A stretch of 64,000 bases of DNA from an uncultured Acetatifactor sp. (GCA_947594835.1 CANQEH010000008.1:39587-103586), one strand, 5' to 3'; positions 45,832-54,583 are shown, counted from the first letter of the stretch. Notes: generated from the letters alone by a model not told the origin. Made by a program: numbers and translations.

Positions 45832-46209
45832 ATGTTGAAAAAAGTGTTTACAGAGAAGGCCCCGGCGGCAATCGGGCCGTATTCCCAGGGGATCCTGCAC
45901 GGCGGGCTGCTGTTTGCCTCCGGCCAGATACCCATCGACCCGGCTACAGGGGAGGTCAAAGGGGAGGATATCGCAGCCCAGGCCACACAGGTGATGGAAA
46001 ATATCGGCGCACTGCTGGAGGCGGCGGGCACGGATTATGCCCATGTGGTAAAGACCACCTGCTTTTTGGCGGATATGGGCGATTTTGCCGCATTCAATGA
46101 GGTGTATGCCCGGTATTTTACGGAGAAGCCGGCCAGAAGCTGCGTGGCGGTGAAGACCCTGCCCAAGAACGTGCTGTGCGAGGTGGAAGTGATCGCGGCG
46201 CTGGAATGA
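45832..46209 (+). CDS. ridA: RidA family reactive enamine/imine deaminase
   Basis: A 125-residue YjgF/YER057c/UK114 protein, usually a trimer that hydrolyses reactive 2-aminoacrylate and related imines. Signature residues are seen in GPYSQGILHGGLLFASGQIP (Tyr and the conserved GQ) and near the end in RSCVAVKTLPKNVLCEVEVIA (catalytic-type Arg, then C-E-V-E). Length is typical. AGAGAGG precedes the ATG. It interrupts spoVAD and spoVAE, an unusual location with no evident link to sporulation. Confidence 0.95.
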   Translation: MLKKVFTEKAPAAIGPYSQGILHGGLLFASGQIPIDPATGEVKGEDIAAQATQVMENIGALLEAAGTDYAHVVKTTCFLADMGDFAAFNEVYARYFTEKPARSCVAVKTLPKNVLCEVEVIAALE

Positions 46210-46330
46210 GAAATCCTTTCAGAATCTCCCGACAGAGGGTGTTTCGGGGGGAAGAAGGATCTCTTGTGCGGGATACATAATTTTTGGAAAAACGGCAGAA
46301 ACTATGAAAAAAGTCAAAGGAGTATGCCGA

Positions 46331-46687
46331 ATGGAATATTGGAATGCGTTTTGGGTGGGCGGCCTGATCTGCGCCCTGGTACAGATCCTGATGGAGAAGA
46401 CCAAGCTGATGCCGGGCCGGATCATGGTGCTTTTGGTGGTGACAGGAGCCGTCATCAGCTTTTTCGGATGGTACGAGCCCTTCCAGGAGTTCGCGGGGGC
46501 GGGAGCCAGCGTGCCGCTTCTGGGCTTTGGGAATGTCCTGATGAAGGGCGTGAAAGACGCTGTGGACGAGCAGGGGATCTTAGGGCTGTTTGCAGGCGGC
46601 TTCAAGGCGGGCGCCGTGGGGATCGGTGCGGCGCTGATCTTTGGCTACCTGGCCAGCCTGATCTTTAAACCCAAGATGAAAGATTAA
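46331..46687 (+). CDS. spoVAE: Stage V sporulation protein AE (AEB type)
   Basis: A 118-residue membrane protein with three or four helices, matching SpoVAEB of B. subtilis (116 residues). Blocks: FWVGGLICALVQILMEKTKL, PGRIMVLLVVTGAVI, EFAGAGASVPLLGFGNVL and AALIFGYLASLIFKPK. It completes the SpoVA Ca-DPA channel. ATG 46331 is preferred to one at 46304 because AAAGGAG lies 8 bases upstream and the length then fits. A terminator for the opposite strand follows. Confidence 0.94.
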   Translation: MEYWNAFWVGGLICALVQILMEKTKLMPGRIMVLLVVTGAVISFFGWYEPFQEFAGAGASVPLLGFGNVLMKGVKDAVDEQGILGLFAGGFKAGAVGIGAALIFGYLASLIFKPKMKD

Positions 46688-46716
46688 AAAAGGCCGCCAA
46701 AAGGCAGCCGCGGCCA
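46686..46716 (-). terminator. Terminator of the DUF5721 gene
   Basis: On the minus strand GGCCGCGGC pairs with GGCGGCC, followed by TTTTTT. It may also end spoVAE in the other direction, but the T-run favours the minus strand. Confidence 0.7.
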
Positions 46717-46745
46717 AAATGCAGCAGGGCAGACGGATACCGGGG

Positions 46746-47240
46746 CTACAAGAGCTCGCAGGCGATGTCCTCCCTGGCCAGAAAATCTCTCATGGCCCGA
46801 TCCCATATGGCATCGGGTTCTTTGGAGGGGAAAAAGGTGTGCAGGGAGGTAGCCGTGGTCAGCAGGGCCTTTGCGCCGTCGTAGCGGATGTTGAGGGAGA
46901 GCGCCTTTACCTGGTTCGGGGGGACGTCGCAGTTTTTTTCTGTCAAAAGCTTCTGGGCCTGATCCGGCTTGAGCTGTAAGGTGAAGCGGAAAAAGAGAGG
47001 GGTGCGCCGTCCTTTGATCAGGTCAAAGCAGAGCCCCTGCATTTCGCTCCAGGGGGCGAAGGGCGGCAGGCCGTCGGAAAGCTCCTGGGCGCTGTAAAAT
47101 TCCCGGTTGATGCGCCCGTCGATGGAAAAGGTGGTGGAAGTGCCGATGACGGCTTCCTCCAGCAGGAAGGGATGGAAACTTTCACAGCGCAGCAGTTTGT
47201 GCATGAAATCCTTCATGGATACGATCTGTAAGGCAATCAT
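46746..47240 (-). CDS. DUF5721 family protein
   Basis: A 164-residue cytoplasmic protein. The N-terminus MIALQIVSMKDFMHKLLRCE and the block TFSIDGRINREFY match DUF5721, a family known mainly from Lachnospiraceae. No catalytic residues are known. It is flanked by its own terminator and, upstream, by a hairpin GGAGCGCC/GGCGCTCC (47257-47278). It is convergent with spoVAE. Its presence supports the proposed lineage more than a function. Confidence 0.7.
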   Translation of the reverse strand: MIALQIVSMKDFMHKLLRCESFHPFLLEEAVIGTSTTFSIDGRINREFYSAQELSDGLPPFAPWSEMQGLCFDLIKGRRTPLFFRFTLQLKPDQAQKLLTEKNCDVPPNQVKALSLNIRYDGAKALLTTATSLHTFFPSKEPDAIWDRAMRDFLAREDIACELL

Positions 47241-47256
47241 ATAGGAAACCTCTTTT

Positions 47257-47288
47257 CGGAGCGCCTAAAGGGCGCTCCGTCTGTTTTT
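47257..47288. terminator. GC-rich hairpin with T-run
   Basis: GGAGCGCC, loop TAAAG, GGCGCTCC, then GTCTGTTTTTT on the plus strand. No plus-strand gene ends here, so it may be a leader hairpin for the minus-strand DUF5721 gene or a relic. Confidence 0.45.
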
Positions 47289-47425
47289 TGTCATGATATC
47301 ATTTTATGCGCGGGAAAAACGGGAACCACCAATGATTGGAAAGGACAATCGAGGGGCTGAGGGCCTGCGTATGCGGGCAATCTCTGGAAACGCTTTATGG
47401 AATCTGCCATGGAGACGGAAACGGG

Positions 47426-47713
47426 TCAGATGGGGAGCCTGGGCGCCCAGTACAGGAGAAGCAGCAATTGAACAAGGAAGATACAGGGCATCCCGTACCT
47501 GAAATACCAGTGCTTCGTCTTGTGGCGGAAGTGGTGCATCCCCAGGGTGCAGCCAAGGGCGCCGCCCAGTAAGGCAGCCCCAAACAAAGAAGCCTCCGAG
47601 ATGCGCCAGGCACCCCGGATGGCTCTTTTTTTATCGATACCCATCATGGCAAATCCGATTCCATTGACCGCGACTCCATATATCGCGATCCCATACATCA
47701 CGCCAGCGGTCAT
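47426..47713 (-). CDS. DUF1294 small membrane protein
   Basis: A 95-residue protein with about three hydrophobic segments. The DUF1294 signature is clear: MMGIDKKRAIRGAWRISEASL, LLGGALGCTLGMHHFRHKTKH and YFRYGMPCIFLVQ, with the conserved D-K and the R-H-K-T-x-H region. The family's role is unknown; in some proteins the domain follows a cold-shock domain, which is absent here. The start is set at 47713, and a start at the second or third Met is possible. argG lies behind it on the same strand order. Confidence 0.82.
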   Translation of the reverse strand: MTAGVMYGIAIYGVAVNGIGFAMMGIDKKRAIRGAWRISEASLFGAALLGGALGCTLGMHHFRHKTKHWYFRYGMPCIFLVQLLLLLYWAPRLPI

Positions 47714-47761
47714 ATCTGGATAAACCTCGATTCCTGATCAGATTTTTTAATCTATGCAGCC

Positions 47762-48985
47762 TTAAAACAGGTCCTCGCCCTGCTCCTGCATCTTCAGCGC
47801 CCGCACCTTTGAGGAGAGTCCGAACAGGTTGATGAAGCCCTCCGCGTCATGATGGTCATACAGGTCGCCGGTGGTGAAGGAGGCGATGCTCTCGTTGTAC
47901 AGGCTGTAAGGAGAGGTGGTGCCGGCCTTGATGATATTGCCCTTGTAGAGTTTGAACTTTACCTCGCCGGTGACGTACTTCTGAGTCTCCTGAATAAACG
48001 CCTGCTGGGCCTGGCGCAGGGGGGTAAACCATTTTCCCTCGTACACAAGACTTGCAAAACGGCTGCCCATCTCTTTTTTCATGGCGTAGGTGTCCCGATC
48101 CAGGATGAGCTCCTCTAACTGCTGGTGAGCCTCCATGAGGATGGTGCCGCCGGGGGTCTCGTACACGCCCCGGGACTTCATGCCAACCACCCGGTTTTCC
48201 ACGATGTCGATGATGCCGATGCCGTGTTTGCCGCCCAGCTCGTTTAAGGTGGAAATGATCTCGGAGACTTTCATCTTCCTGCCGTTTACGGAGGTGGGAA
48301 CGCCCTGCTCAAAGGTCATGGTCACATACTCGCCCTGGTCGGGAGCCTTTTCGGGGGTCACACCCAGCACCAGAAGATGCTCAAAATTGGGCTCATTGGC
48401 GGGATCCTCCAGTTCCAGACCTTCGTGGCTGATGTGCCAGATATTCCGATCGCGGCTGTAGGAGGAATCTGCGGAGAAGGGAAGATCGATCCCGTGGGCC
48501 TTGCAGTAGGCAATCTCCGATTCCCTGGAGTCCATCGTCCACTTGTCGTTTCTCCAGGCTGCAATGATCTTTAAGTCGGGCGCTAACGCCTTGATGCCCA
48601 GCTCAAAGCGGATCTGGTCGTTGCCCTTTCCGGTGGCTCCGTGGCAGATGGCAGCTGCGCCTTCCCTGCGGGCGATTTCCACCAGTTTTTTGGCGATCAG
48701 GGGTCTTGCCATGGAGGTGCCCAGCAGATATTTGTTCTCATAGATGGCGTTTGCCTGCACGCAGGGCACGATGTACTCGTCGCAGAATTCGTCGATTACA
48801 TTTTCAATGTAGAGTTTGGATGCGCCGCAGGAGATGGCCCGCTCCTCCAGGCCGTCCAGCTCCTCGGCCTGTCCGCAGTCCACGCAGACGCAGATGACTT
48901 CGTAGTCGAAATTCTCTTTCAGCCAGGGGATGATGGCGGTGGTGTCCAATCCGCCGGAATACGCAAGAATTACTTTTTCTTTCAT
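47762..48985 (-). CDS. argG: Argininosuccinate synthase
   Basis: A 407-residue enzyme: citrulline + aspartate + ATP to argininosuccinate. The ATP-pyrophosphatase loop is VILAYSGGLDTTAIIPWL; ICHGATGKGNDQIRFEL and DSSYSRDRNIWHISHEGLELEDP are canonical. The start is the ATG at 48985 behind AGGGAGG. It is transcribed divergently from the argC operon, with both promoters in a 270-base gap. argH, the next step, is not in the window, nor are argF or carAB. Confidence 0.98.
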   Translation of the reverse strand: MKEKVILAYSGGLDTTAIIPWLKENFDYEVICVCVDCGQAEELDGLEERAISCGASKLYIENVIDEFCDEYIVPCVQANAIYENKYLLGTSMARPLIAKKLVEIARREGAAAICHGATGKGNDQIRFELGIKALAPDLKIIAAWRNDKWTMDSRESEIAYCKAHGIDLPFSADSSYSRDRNIWHISHEGLELEDPANEPNFEHLLVLGVTPEKAPDQGEYVTMTFEQGVPTSVNGRKMKVSEIISTLNELGGKHGIGIIDIVENRVVGMKSRGVYETPGGTILMEAHQQLEELILDRDTYAMKKEMGSRFASLVYEGKWFTPLRQAQQAFIQETQKYVTGEVKFKLYKGNIIKAGTTSPYSLYNESIASFTTGDLYDHHDAEGFINLFGLSSKVRALKMQEQGEDLF

Positions 48986-49038
48986 GAGAATGAGCCTCCC
49001 TATCAAAATAGTTGGTCTGTTGCTTATAATTTGAAACC

Positions 49039-49067
49039 ACTATACAACAGAAAAGGCGGAAATGCAA
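49039..49067 (-). promoter_or_regulatory. argG promoter
   Basis: Minus strand: TTGCAT (49062-49067), 17-bp spacer, TATAGT (49039-49044). It is divergent from the argC promoters 20 bases away. Shared ArgR control is plausible, but a clear ARG box was not identified. Confidence 0.7.
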
Positions 49068-49085
49068 GGGGAAAGCGCCACAGAC

Positions 49086-49114
49086 TTGCTGTGTGCCGGA
49101 ATCTGTGTTATAGT
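49086..49114 (+). promoter_or_regulatory. argC promoter, distal
   Basis: TTGCTG (49086-49091), 17-bp spacer, TATAGT (49109-49114). Confidence 0.6.
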
Positions 49115-49178
49115 GGACAGGAGGCGGGGCGCACGGGAAAGCGTCATTTGCAAGATATCATGAAAAACGAAAAAACAG

Positions 49179-49206
49179 TGGACATTTATGCAAAAAGTGG
49201 TATGAT
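49179..49206 (+). promoter_or_regulatory. argC promoter, proximal
   Basis: TGGACA (49179-49184), 16-bp spacer, TATGAT (49201-49206). AT-rich sequence CATTTATGCAAAAAG in the spacer vaguely resembles an ArgR half-site. Confidence 0.5.
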
Positions 49207-49255
49207 GTTCAAAAACGCCTGCCCGTCCTGGCGCAGCGCAGAAAAGAGGAAAGCC

Positions 49256-50314
49256 ATGATTAAGGTTGGCATCATCGGAGCAACCGGCTACGCCGGCGCG
49301 GAACTGGTTCGGCTCCTGCAGGGACACAGGGAAGCCCGGATCGTCTGGTACGGCTCCAGAAGCTACATAGATAAAAAGTACAGCGAGGTTTACCGGAATA
49401 TGTTCCGGATCGTGGAGGACGTCTGCCGGGACGACGACTTAGCGCAGCTTGCCCGGGAGGCGGACGTGATCTTTACCGCCACGCCCCAGGGCTTTCTGGC
49501 AGGCCTTTTGACGGAAGAAATCCTCTCCCGGACAAAGGTGGTGGATCTTTCCGCAGACTATCGGATCAAGGATGTGGCGGTCTATGAGAAATGGTACGGC
49601 ATCGAACACAAGTCCCCCCAGTTCATCCCGGAGGCGGTCTACGGGCTCTGTGAGATCAACAGGGGACAGATCACCGATCAGACCAGGCTGGTGGCCAACC
49701 CGGGCTGTTACACCACCTGTTCCATCCTGACCGCGTACCCTCTGGTGAAGGAGGGGTTGATCGACCCGGACACGCTGATCATCGACGCCAAATCCGGCAC
49801 CTCCGGCGCAGGACGGGGAGCCAAGGTACAGAACCTGTTCTGCGAGGTCAATGAGAACATCAAGGCTTACGGCGTGGCCACCCACCGCCATACCCCGGAG
49901 ATCGAGGAGCAGCTGGGCTATGCCAGGGGAAGCCGTGTCACCGTCAGCTTCACCCCCCATCTGGTTCCCATGAACCGGGGGATTCTGGTGACGGAGTACG
50001 CCCGCCTGACGCCAAAGCCCGACGGCAGCCTGCCCACGCCGGAAGAGATCCGGGCCGTCTATGAAAAATACTACGGAAACGAGCTTTTCATCCGGCTGCT
50101 GGAGGAGGGCGTCTGCCCCGAGACCCGCTGGGTGGAGGGCAGCAATTATGTGGACATCAATTTTGTGGTGGATGAGCGCACCGGGCGCGTTGTGCTGATG
50201 GGCGCCCTGGACAATCTGGTCAAGGGAGCCGCAGGCCAGGCGGTGCAGAACATGAACCTGCTGTTTGGCCTGCCGGAAGACGAAGGCTTAAAGCTGGCCC
50301 CCTGCTTCCCGTAG
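49256..50314 (+). CDS. argC: N-acetyl-gamma-glutamyl-phosphate reductase
   Basis: A 352-residue NADPH-dependent reductase, third step of arginine synthesis. The dinucleotide loop is VGIIGATGYAGAELVRLL. The active-site cysteine lies in VANPGCYTTCSIL. GTSGAGRGAKVQNLFCEVN and RHTPEIEEQLGYA are typical. ATG 49256 has AGAGGAAAG before it. It is first in argC-GNAT-argJ-argB-argD, with two candidate promoters upstream. The reductase length is normal. Confidence 0.97.
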   Translation: MIKVGIIGATGYAGAELVRLLQGHREARIVWYGSRSYIDKKYSEVYRNMFRIVEDVCRDDDLAQLAREADVIFTATPQGFLAGLLTEEILSRTKVVDLSADYRIKDVAVYEKWYGIEHKSPQFIPEAVYGLCEINRGQITDQTRLVANPGCYTTCSILTAYPLVKEGLIDPDTLIIDAKSGTSGAGRGAKVQNLFCEVNENIKAYGVATHRHTPEIEEQLGYARGSRVTVSFTPHLVPMNRGILVTEYARLTPKPDGSLPTPEEIRAVYEKYYGNELFIRLLEEGVCPETRWVEGSNYVDINFVVDERTGRVVLMGALDNLVKGAAGQAVQNMNLLFGLPEDEGLKLAPCFP

Positions 50315-50430
50315 GAGAGGACAGCGGAGGAAGGGCGAAGCCTGTCCCACAGTGCGGAAGCGCCGGTAGAAAGAGTGGTGAGGCGCACCGCGCAGCAGCG
50401 CATGGATATGGAATGGAAAAGAGGGAAAAG

Positions 50431-50892
50431 ATGAGCAGGCAGTTTACCATAAGGCCTATGGAAGCGCAGGACTACGAGGGGCTGTATGCCCTCTGGAGAA
50501 CGATCAAAGGGTTCGGCATGAGGAGCATCGACGACTCCAAAGAGGGGGTAGAGCGCTTTCTAAAGAGAAACCCGGGCTCCAGCGTGGTGGCGGTGGGAGA
50601 GGACGGCGCCATCGTGGGCGGCATCCTCTGCGGCCATGACGGCAGAAGGGGCTGCCTGTACCATGTGTGCGTCCGGGAGGACTACCGCAGGAGGGGCATC
50701 GGCAAAGCCATGGTGGTTTACTGCATGAATGCCTTAAAGCAGGAAAAGATCAATAAAGTGAGCCTCATCGCCTTTACCGCCAACGATGTTGGAAACGCCT
50801 TCTGGAACTGCATCGGGTGGACCAGGCGGGAGGATTTGAATTACTACGATTTTACATTGAACGAGGAAAATATCACGGCGTTCAACCGATAG
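50431..50892 (+). CDS. GNAT N-acetyltransferase within the arg operon
   Basis: A 153-residue GNAT protein. Acetyl-CoA-binding motif A is YHVCVREDYRRRGIGKAMV (Q/RxxGxG/A type as RRRGIGKA). Motif B includes VGNAFWNCIGWTRRED. It starts at MSRQFTIRPM, behind GAGGG. Its position between argC and argJ suggests acetylation linked to arginine synthesis, possibly N-acetylglutamate formation as a short ArgA-like enzyme. Generic GNAT sequences cannot show that. ArgJ may already supply acetylglutamate. Confidence 0.85.
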   Translation: MSRQFTIRPMEAQDYEGLYALWRTIKGFGMRSIDDSKEGVERFLKRNPGSSVVAVGEDGAIVGGILCGHDGRRGCLYHVCVREDYRRRGIGKAMVVYCMNALKQEKINKVSLIAFTANDVGNAFWNCIGWTRREDLNYYDFTLNEENITAFNR

Positions 50893-50963
50893 CGCAGGAG
50901 ACGTCCATTGACATGGAACTCTAAAAACAGACCGCATCCAAAGCGGCAGAATCGAGGGAGAAT

Positions 50964-52187
50964 ATGAGACAGATCGAGGGCGGCGTGACCGCAGCGAAGG
51001 GGTTTGAGGCAGCAGGCATAGAGGCCGGCGTCAAATATCGGGATCGGAAGGACATGGCCCTTGTCTACAGCCAGGCGCCCTGCCGGGTGGCCGGGACTTT
51101 TACCAGCAACCTTGTGAAGGCAGCGCCAGTGCAGTGGGACAAAAAGCTGGTGGAATGCTCCCCCTTCGTGCAGGCGGTGGTGGTCAACTCCGGTATTGCA
51201 AACGCCTGTACCGGAAAGCAGGGCATGGACTGCTGCCAGTCGGAGGCGGAATGGGCCGGGGAGCTTTTAGGGCTGCCTGCGGAGGCCGTGCTGGTGGCTT
51301 CCACCGGGGTGATCGGGATGCAGATGCCCCTTGCGCGTATCCGTGACGGCATTGAAAAGCTGGCGGCGGCAAAGCGTGATACGCTGGAGGCAGGCCACGA
51401 CGCAGCCCGGGCGATCATGACCACGGACACCGTGCCCAAGGAGATCGCCCTGCAGTTTGAGCTGGGGGGCAGGACGGTGACTCTGGGCGGGATGTGCAAG
51501 GGCTCCGGCATGATCCACCCCAATATGTGTACCATGCTGGGATTTCTCACCACCGATGCCGCCATCTCCAGGGAGATGCTGCAAAAGGCCTTGCGCGCCG
51601 ATGTGAAAGACTCTTTCAACATGATCTCCGTAGACGGCGACACCAGCACAAACGACACCCTTCTTCTTTTGGCAAACGGCCTGGCGGGCAACGAGGAGAT
51701 CACGGTGGAAGGGGAGGACTACCAGATTTTCTGCGAAGCCCTGCGCCAGGTGACCACATACCTCGCAAAGAAAATGGCCGGAGACGGGGAAGGGGCCACG
51801 GCCCTCTTTACCTGCCAGGTGGAAGGGGCAGCCACCAAGGAAGACGCCAGGATCCTGGCCAAATCCGTCATCTGCTCCTCCTTAAGCAAGGCGGCTATCT
51901 TCGGCCATGACGCAAATTTCGGCCGCTTTCTCTGCGCCCTGGGCTATTCCGGCGCAACGTTCGACCCGGAAAACGTAGACCTCTATTTCCAGAGCGAAAA
52001 CGGCGCAATCCACATTTACAGCGCAGGCTGCGCCTTAGACTACAGCGAGGAGGAGGCCACGAGAGTCCTCTCCGCTCCCGAGGTCACCGTCCTGGCGGAT
52101 CTGCACATGGGCGATGCCTCCGCCACCGCCTGGGGCTGCGACTTAAGCTACGACTACGTAAAGATCAACGCCGACTACCGCAGCTAA
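50964..52187 (+). CDS. argJ: Glutamate N-acetyltransferase / amino-acid acetyltransferase
   Basis: A 407-residue ArgJ that moves acetyl from N-acetylornithine to glutamate, recycling it. It self-cleaves before the nucleophilic Thr, here Thr190 in CKGSGMIHPNMCTMLGF; the residue before it is Cys, where Ala is common. Blocks VVNSGIANACTG, ASTGVIG and ISVDGDTSTNDT are canonical. Whether it also makes acetylglutamate from acetyl-CoA (bifunctional) cannot be decided by eye. It is followed at once by a 12-bp hairpin and a long foldback sequence before argB. Confidence 0.97.
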   Translation: MRQIEGGVTAAKGFEAAGIEAGVKYRDRKDMALVYSQAPCRVAGTFTSNLVKAAPVQWDKKLVECSPFVQAVVVNSGIANACTGKQGMDCCQSEAEWAGELLGLPAEAVLVASTGVIGMQMPLARIRDGIEKLAAAKRDTLEAGHDAARAIMTTDTVPKEIALQFELGGRTVTLGGMCKGSGMIHPNMCTMLGFLTTDAAISREMLQKALRADVKDSFNMISVDGDTSTNDTLLLLANGLAGNEEITVEGEDYQIFCEALRQVTTYLAKKMAGDGEGATALFTCQVEGAATKEDARILAKSVICSSLSKAAIFGHDANFGRFLCALGYSGATFDPENVDLYFQSENGAIHIYSAGCALDYSEEEATRVLSAPEVTVLADLHMGDASATAWGCDLSYDYVKINADYRS

Positions 52188-52214
52188 GGTTGGGCTGCCA
52201 ACGGCAGCCCAACC
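52188..52214 (+). promoter_or_regulatory. Perfect hairpin directly after the argJ stop
   Basis: GGTTGGGCTGCC (52188-52199), loop AAC, GGCAGCCCAACC (52203-52214): 12 perfect pairs but no T-run. It could protect the upstream mRNA end or pause transcription before argB. Confidence 0.75.
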
Positions 52215-52249
52215 TGCCGCCTAACTGACTCCCAACCTGCCAGCAGCCA

Positions 52250-52383
52250 GCCGCTCCTGTGCAATGCCTTCCGGCAAGCCGTAAAGCAGCGCCGGCACTT
52301 AGCGAGGTACTTACGAGCTTAGTGCCGCTGCGCTGCGTCCCGAGCGGAAGCGCGCCCGCCGGAAGGCATTGCGCAGGAGCGGC
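52250..52383 (+). repeat. 134-bp nested inverted-repeat (foldback) element between argJ and argB
   Basis: Outer arms of 26 bases (52250-52275 and 52358-52383) are complementary except for one G-T pair; they contain GCAATGCCTTCCGGC and its complement. Inside is a second imperfect inverted repeat (52286-52303 with 52317-52336; GCCGGCACTTAGC against GCTTAGTGCCG). It would form one long cruciform or RNA stem. No coding sequence was seen. Confidence 0.88.
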
Positions 52384-52418
52384 GTCCCCACACCAAACGA
52401 AAGGAACCTTACATACCC

Positions 52419-53348
52419 ATGGAAGAAAAAGATATGCAGAAAGTCCTCCAAAAAGCCGAAGTCCTCATCGAAGCCCTCCCTTACATCCAGCGCTTCAACC
52501 GCAAGATCATCGTGGTCAAGTACGGCGGCAGCGCCATGAGCAACGAGGAACTCCAAAAAAATGTGATCAAAGACGTGACCCTCTTAAAACTGGTGGGATT
52601 TAAGCCCATCATCGTCCACGGCGGCGGCAAAGAGATCAGCCGCTGGGTGGGAAAAGTGGGCAAGGAGGCAGAGTTTGTAAACGGCCTGCGGGTCACTGAC
52701 GGGGAGACCATGGAAATCGCCGAGATGGTCTTAAACAAGGTCAACAAGGGCCTCGTGACCATGGTACAGGAACTGGGCGTGAAAGCCGTTGGCATCAGCG
52801 GCAAGGACGGCGGGCTTTTAAAGGTGGACAAAAAATATGCGGACGGCAAGGACATCGGCTTTGTGGGAGATGTGCGGGAAGTGGACGTGAAGATCCTCTG
52901 TGACCTGCTGGACGCCGACTTCCTTCCCATTGTGGCCCCCATCGGCATGGACGACAATTTTAACACCTACAACATCAATGCGGACGACGCGGCCTGCGCC
53001 ATCGCCAAAGCGGTGGGGGCGGACAAACTGGTGTTTTTGACGGATATCGAGGGGCTCTACCGGGACATCAACGACAAGACCACCTTCCTCTCCCGGCTCA
53101 CCGCTTCCGAGGCGGACAGCCTGATCGCAAGCGGCGTTATCGGCGGAGGGATGCTGCCCAAGTTAAACAACTGCACATCGGCCATCCGCAGCGGCGTCAA
53201 CCGGGTGCATATCCTGGACGGCAGGGTGCCCCACTGCCTGCTTCTGGAAATCTTTACCAGACAGGGAATCGGCACCGCCATCATCGCGGACGACGACAAT
53301 CTGGCCACCGGCGTAAAGCGCGACAGCTTCTGTCAGGAGCAGGGATAA
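52419..53348 (+). CDS. argB: Acetylglutamate kinase
   Basis: A 309-residue amino-acid kinase that phosphorylates N-acetylglutamate, usually the arginine-inhibited step. ATP/substrate loops: [15 protein letters not shown] and [14 protein letters not shown]; later [20 protein letters not shown] and [10 protein letters not shown]. An N-terminal helix ([19 protein letters not shown]) is the feature often linked to arginine-sensitive hexamers. ATG 52419 has AAAGGAA 12 bases upstream; an ATG at 52434 is a rival. It is separated from argJ by 231 bases of foldback sequence. Confidence 0.97.
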   Translation: MEEKDMQKVLQKAEVLIEALPYIQRFNRKIIVVKYGGSAMSNEELQKNVIKDVTLLKLVGFKPIIVHGGGKEISRWVGKVGKEAEFVNGLRVTDGETMEIAEMVLNKVNKGLVTMVQELGVKAVGISGKDGGLLKVDKKYADGKDIGFVGDVREVDVKILCDLLDADFLPIVAPIGMDDNFNTYNINADDAACAIAKAVGADKLVFLTDIEGLYRDINDKTTFLSRLTASEADSLIASGVIGGGMLPKLNNCTSAIRSGVNRVHILDGRVPHCLLLEIFTRQGIGTAIIADDDNLATGVKRDSFCQEQG

Positions 53349-53386
53349 ACCGGGACCAAAACGCAGAATGCGGGAAAGGCATTGCT

Positions 53387-54583
53387 ATGAGCGACAGGAT
53401 GAAAGCATATATTCAGGACGCGGAGAGCGTCCTGCTCCATACCTACAACCGGTATCAGATCGTGCTGGAGAGAGGGGACGGGGTCTACCTCTACGACACG
53501 GACGGGAAACGGTATCTGGACTTTTGCGCAGGGATCGCGGTCTTTGCGCTGGGCTATAACAACCGGGCGTACAACGACGCGCTGAAAGCCCAGATTGACA
53601 AGCTGATCCATACTTCCAATTACTATTACAATCTGCCGGCCATCGGGGCGGCGAAAAAGCTTTTGCAGGTGTCCGGCATGGACAGGGTGTTCTTCACCAA
53701 CTCCGGCGCGGAGGCGGTGGAGGGGGCCATCAAGACCGTCCGCAAATACGCCTACTTAAAGGACGGCTGCCGGGATCATGAGATCATCGCCATGGAACAC
53801 GCCTTCCACGGCAGAACCTTCGGAGCGCTGTCCGTCACCGGAAATCCCGGCTACCGGGAGCCCTTTGAGCCCATGATCGGCCATGTGAAATTTGCCCGGC
53901 TCAACGACTACGAAAGCGTCTTGGGACAGGTGACGGACAAGACCTGCGCCATCCTCTTAGAGCCGGTGCAGGGGGAGGGCGGCCTGTCTGTGGCGGAGGA
54001 AGGGTTCCTGCGCAGTCTCAGGAAACTGTGCGACGAGCGGGATATCCTCCTTGTGTTTGACGAGATCCAGTGCGGCATGGGTCGGACAGGTTATTATTAC
54101 GCCTGGCAGAAATACGGCGTAAAGCCGGATGTGATGACCACCGCCAAGGCCCTGGGCTGCGGCGTGCCCGTGGGGGCCTTCCTCATGACCGAGCGGGTGG
54201 GGGCGTCTTCCCTGGCAGCAGGGGATCACGGCACCACATACGGGGGGAATCCCCTGGTGTGCACCGCGGTGGAAAAAGTGCTTGATTTATTTGAGGACGG
54301 CCATATAATAGAAAATGTGAGAGAGGTGGCGCCCTATCTGGAGATGCGTCTGGAGGAGCTGAAAGCCCGCCATGCCTGCATCAGGGAACGCCGGGGCACA
54401 GGGCTGATGCAGGGGTTGTTGTTCGACCGCCCCGTGCGGGACGTGATCGGGAGGGCGCTGGAAAAAGGGCTGATTTTGATCAACGCAGGGCCCGAAATTC
54501 TTCGGTTTGTCCCGCCCCTTGTCATCACGAAGGAAAATGTGGATCAGATGATCTCCATTCTGGACGCCTGCATCCAGGCGTGA
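53387..54583 (+). CDS. argD: Acetylornithine aminotransferase
   Basis: A 398-residue class III PLP enzyme: N-acetylglutamate semialdehyde + Glu to N-acetylornithine. The PLP lysine is in TTAKALGCGVPVGAF. FFTNSGAEAVEGAIK, HAFHGRTFGALS and LLVFDEIQCGMGRTG are canonical. GGGAAAGG precedes the ATG, 38 bases after argB. It is the last gene of this arginine run. The succinyldiaminopimelate activity often found in the family is also possible. Confidence 0.97.
   Translation: MSDRMKAYIQDAESVLLHTYNRYQIVLERGDGVYLYDTDGKRYLDFCAGIAVFALGYNNRAYNDALKAQIDKLIHTSNYYYNLPAIGAAKKLLQVSGMDRVFFTNSGAEAVEGAIKTVRKYAYLKDGCRDHEIIAMEHAFHGRTFGALSVTGNPGYREPFEPMIGHVKFARLNDYESVLGQVTDKTCAILLEPVQGEGGLSVAEEGFLRSLRKLCDERDILLVFDEIQCGMGRTGYYYAWQKYGVKPDVMTTAKALGCGVPVGAFLMTERVGASSLAAGDHGTTYGGNPLVCTAVEKVLDLFEDGHIIENVREVAPYLEMRLEELKARHACIRERRGTGLMQGLLFDRPVRDVIGRALEKGLILINAGPEILRFVPPLVITKENVDQMISILDACIQA

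Noticed and set aside
47293..47502. 69-codon plus-strand frame between DUF5721 and DUF1294 genes
   Set aside because: Arg/Gly/Trp-rich product with no RBS; it overlaps the end of the DUF1294 gene on the other strand.
48641..49255. N-terminal extension of argC over the argG start
   Set aside because: It would run antisense through argG and its promoter; the ATG at 49256 matches the family start.
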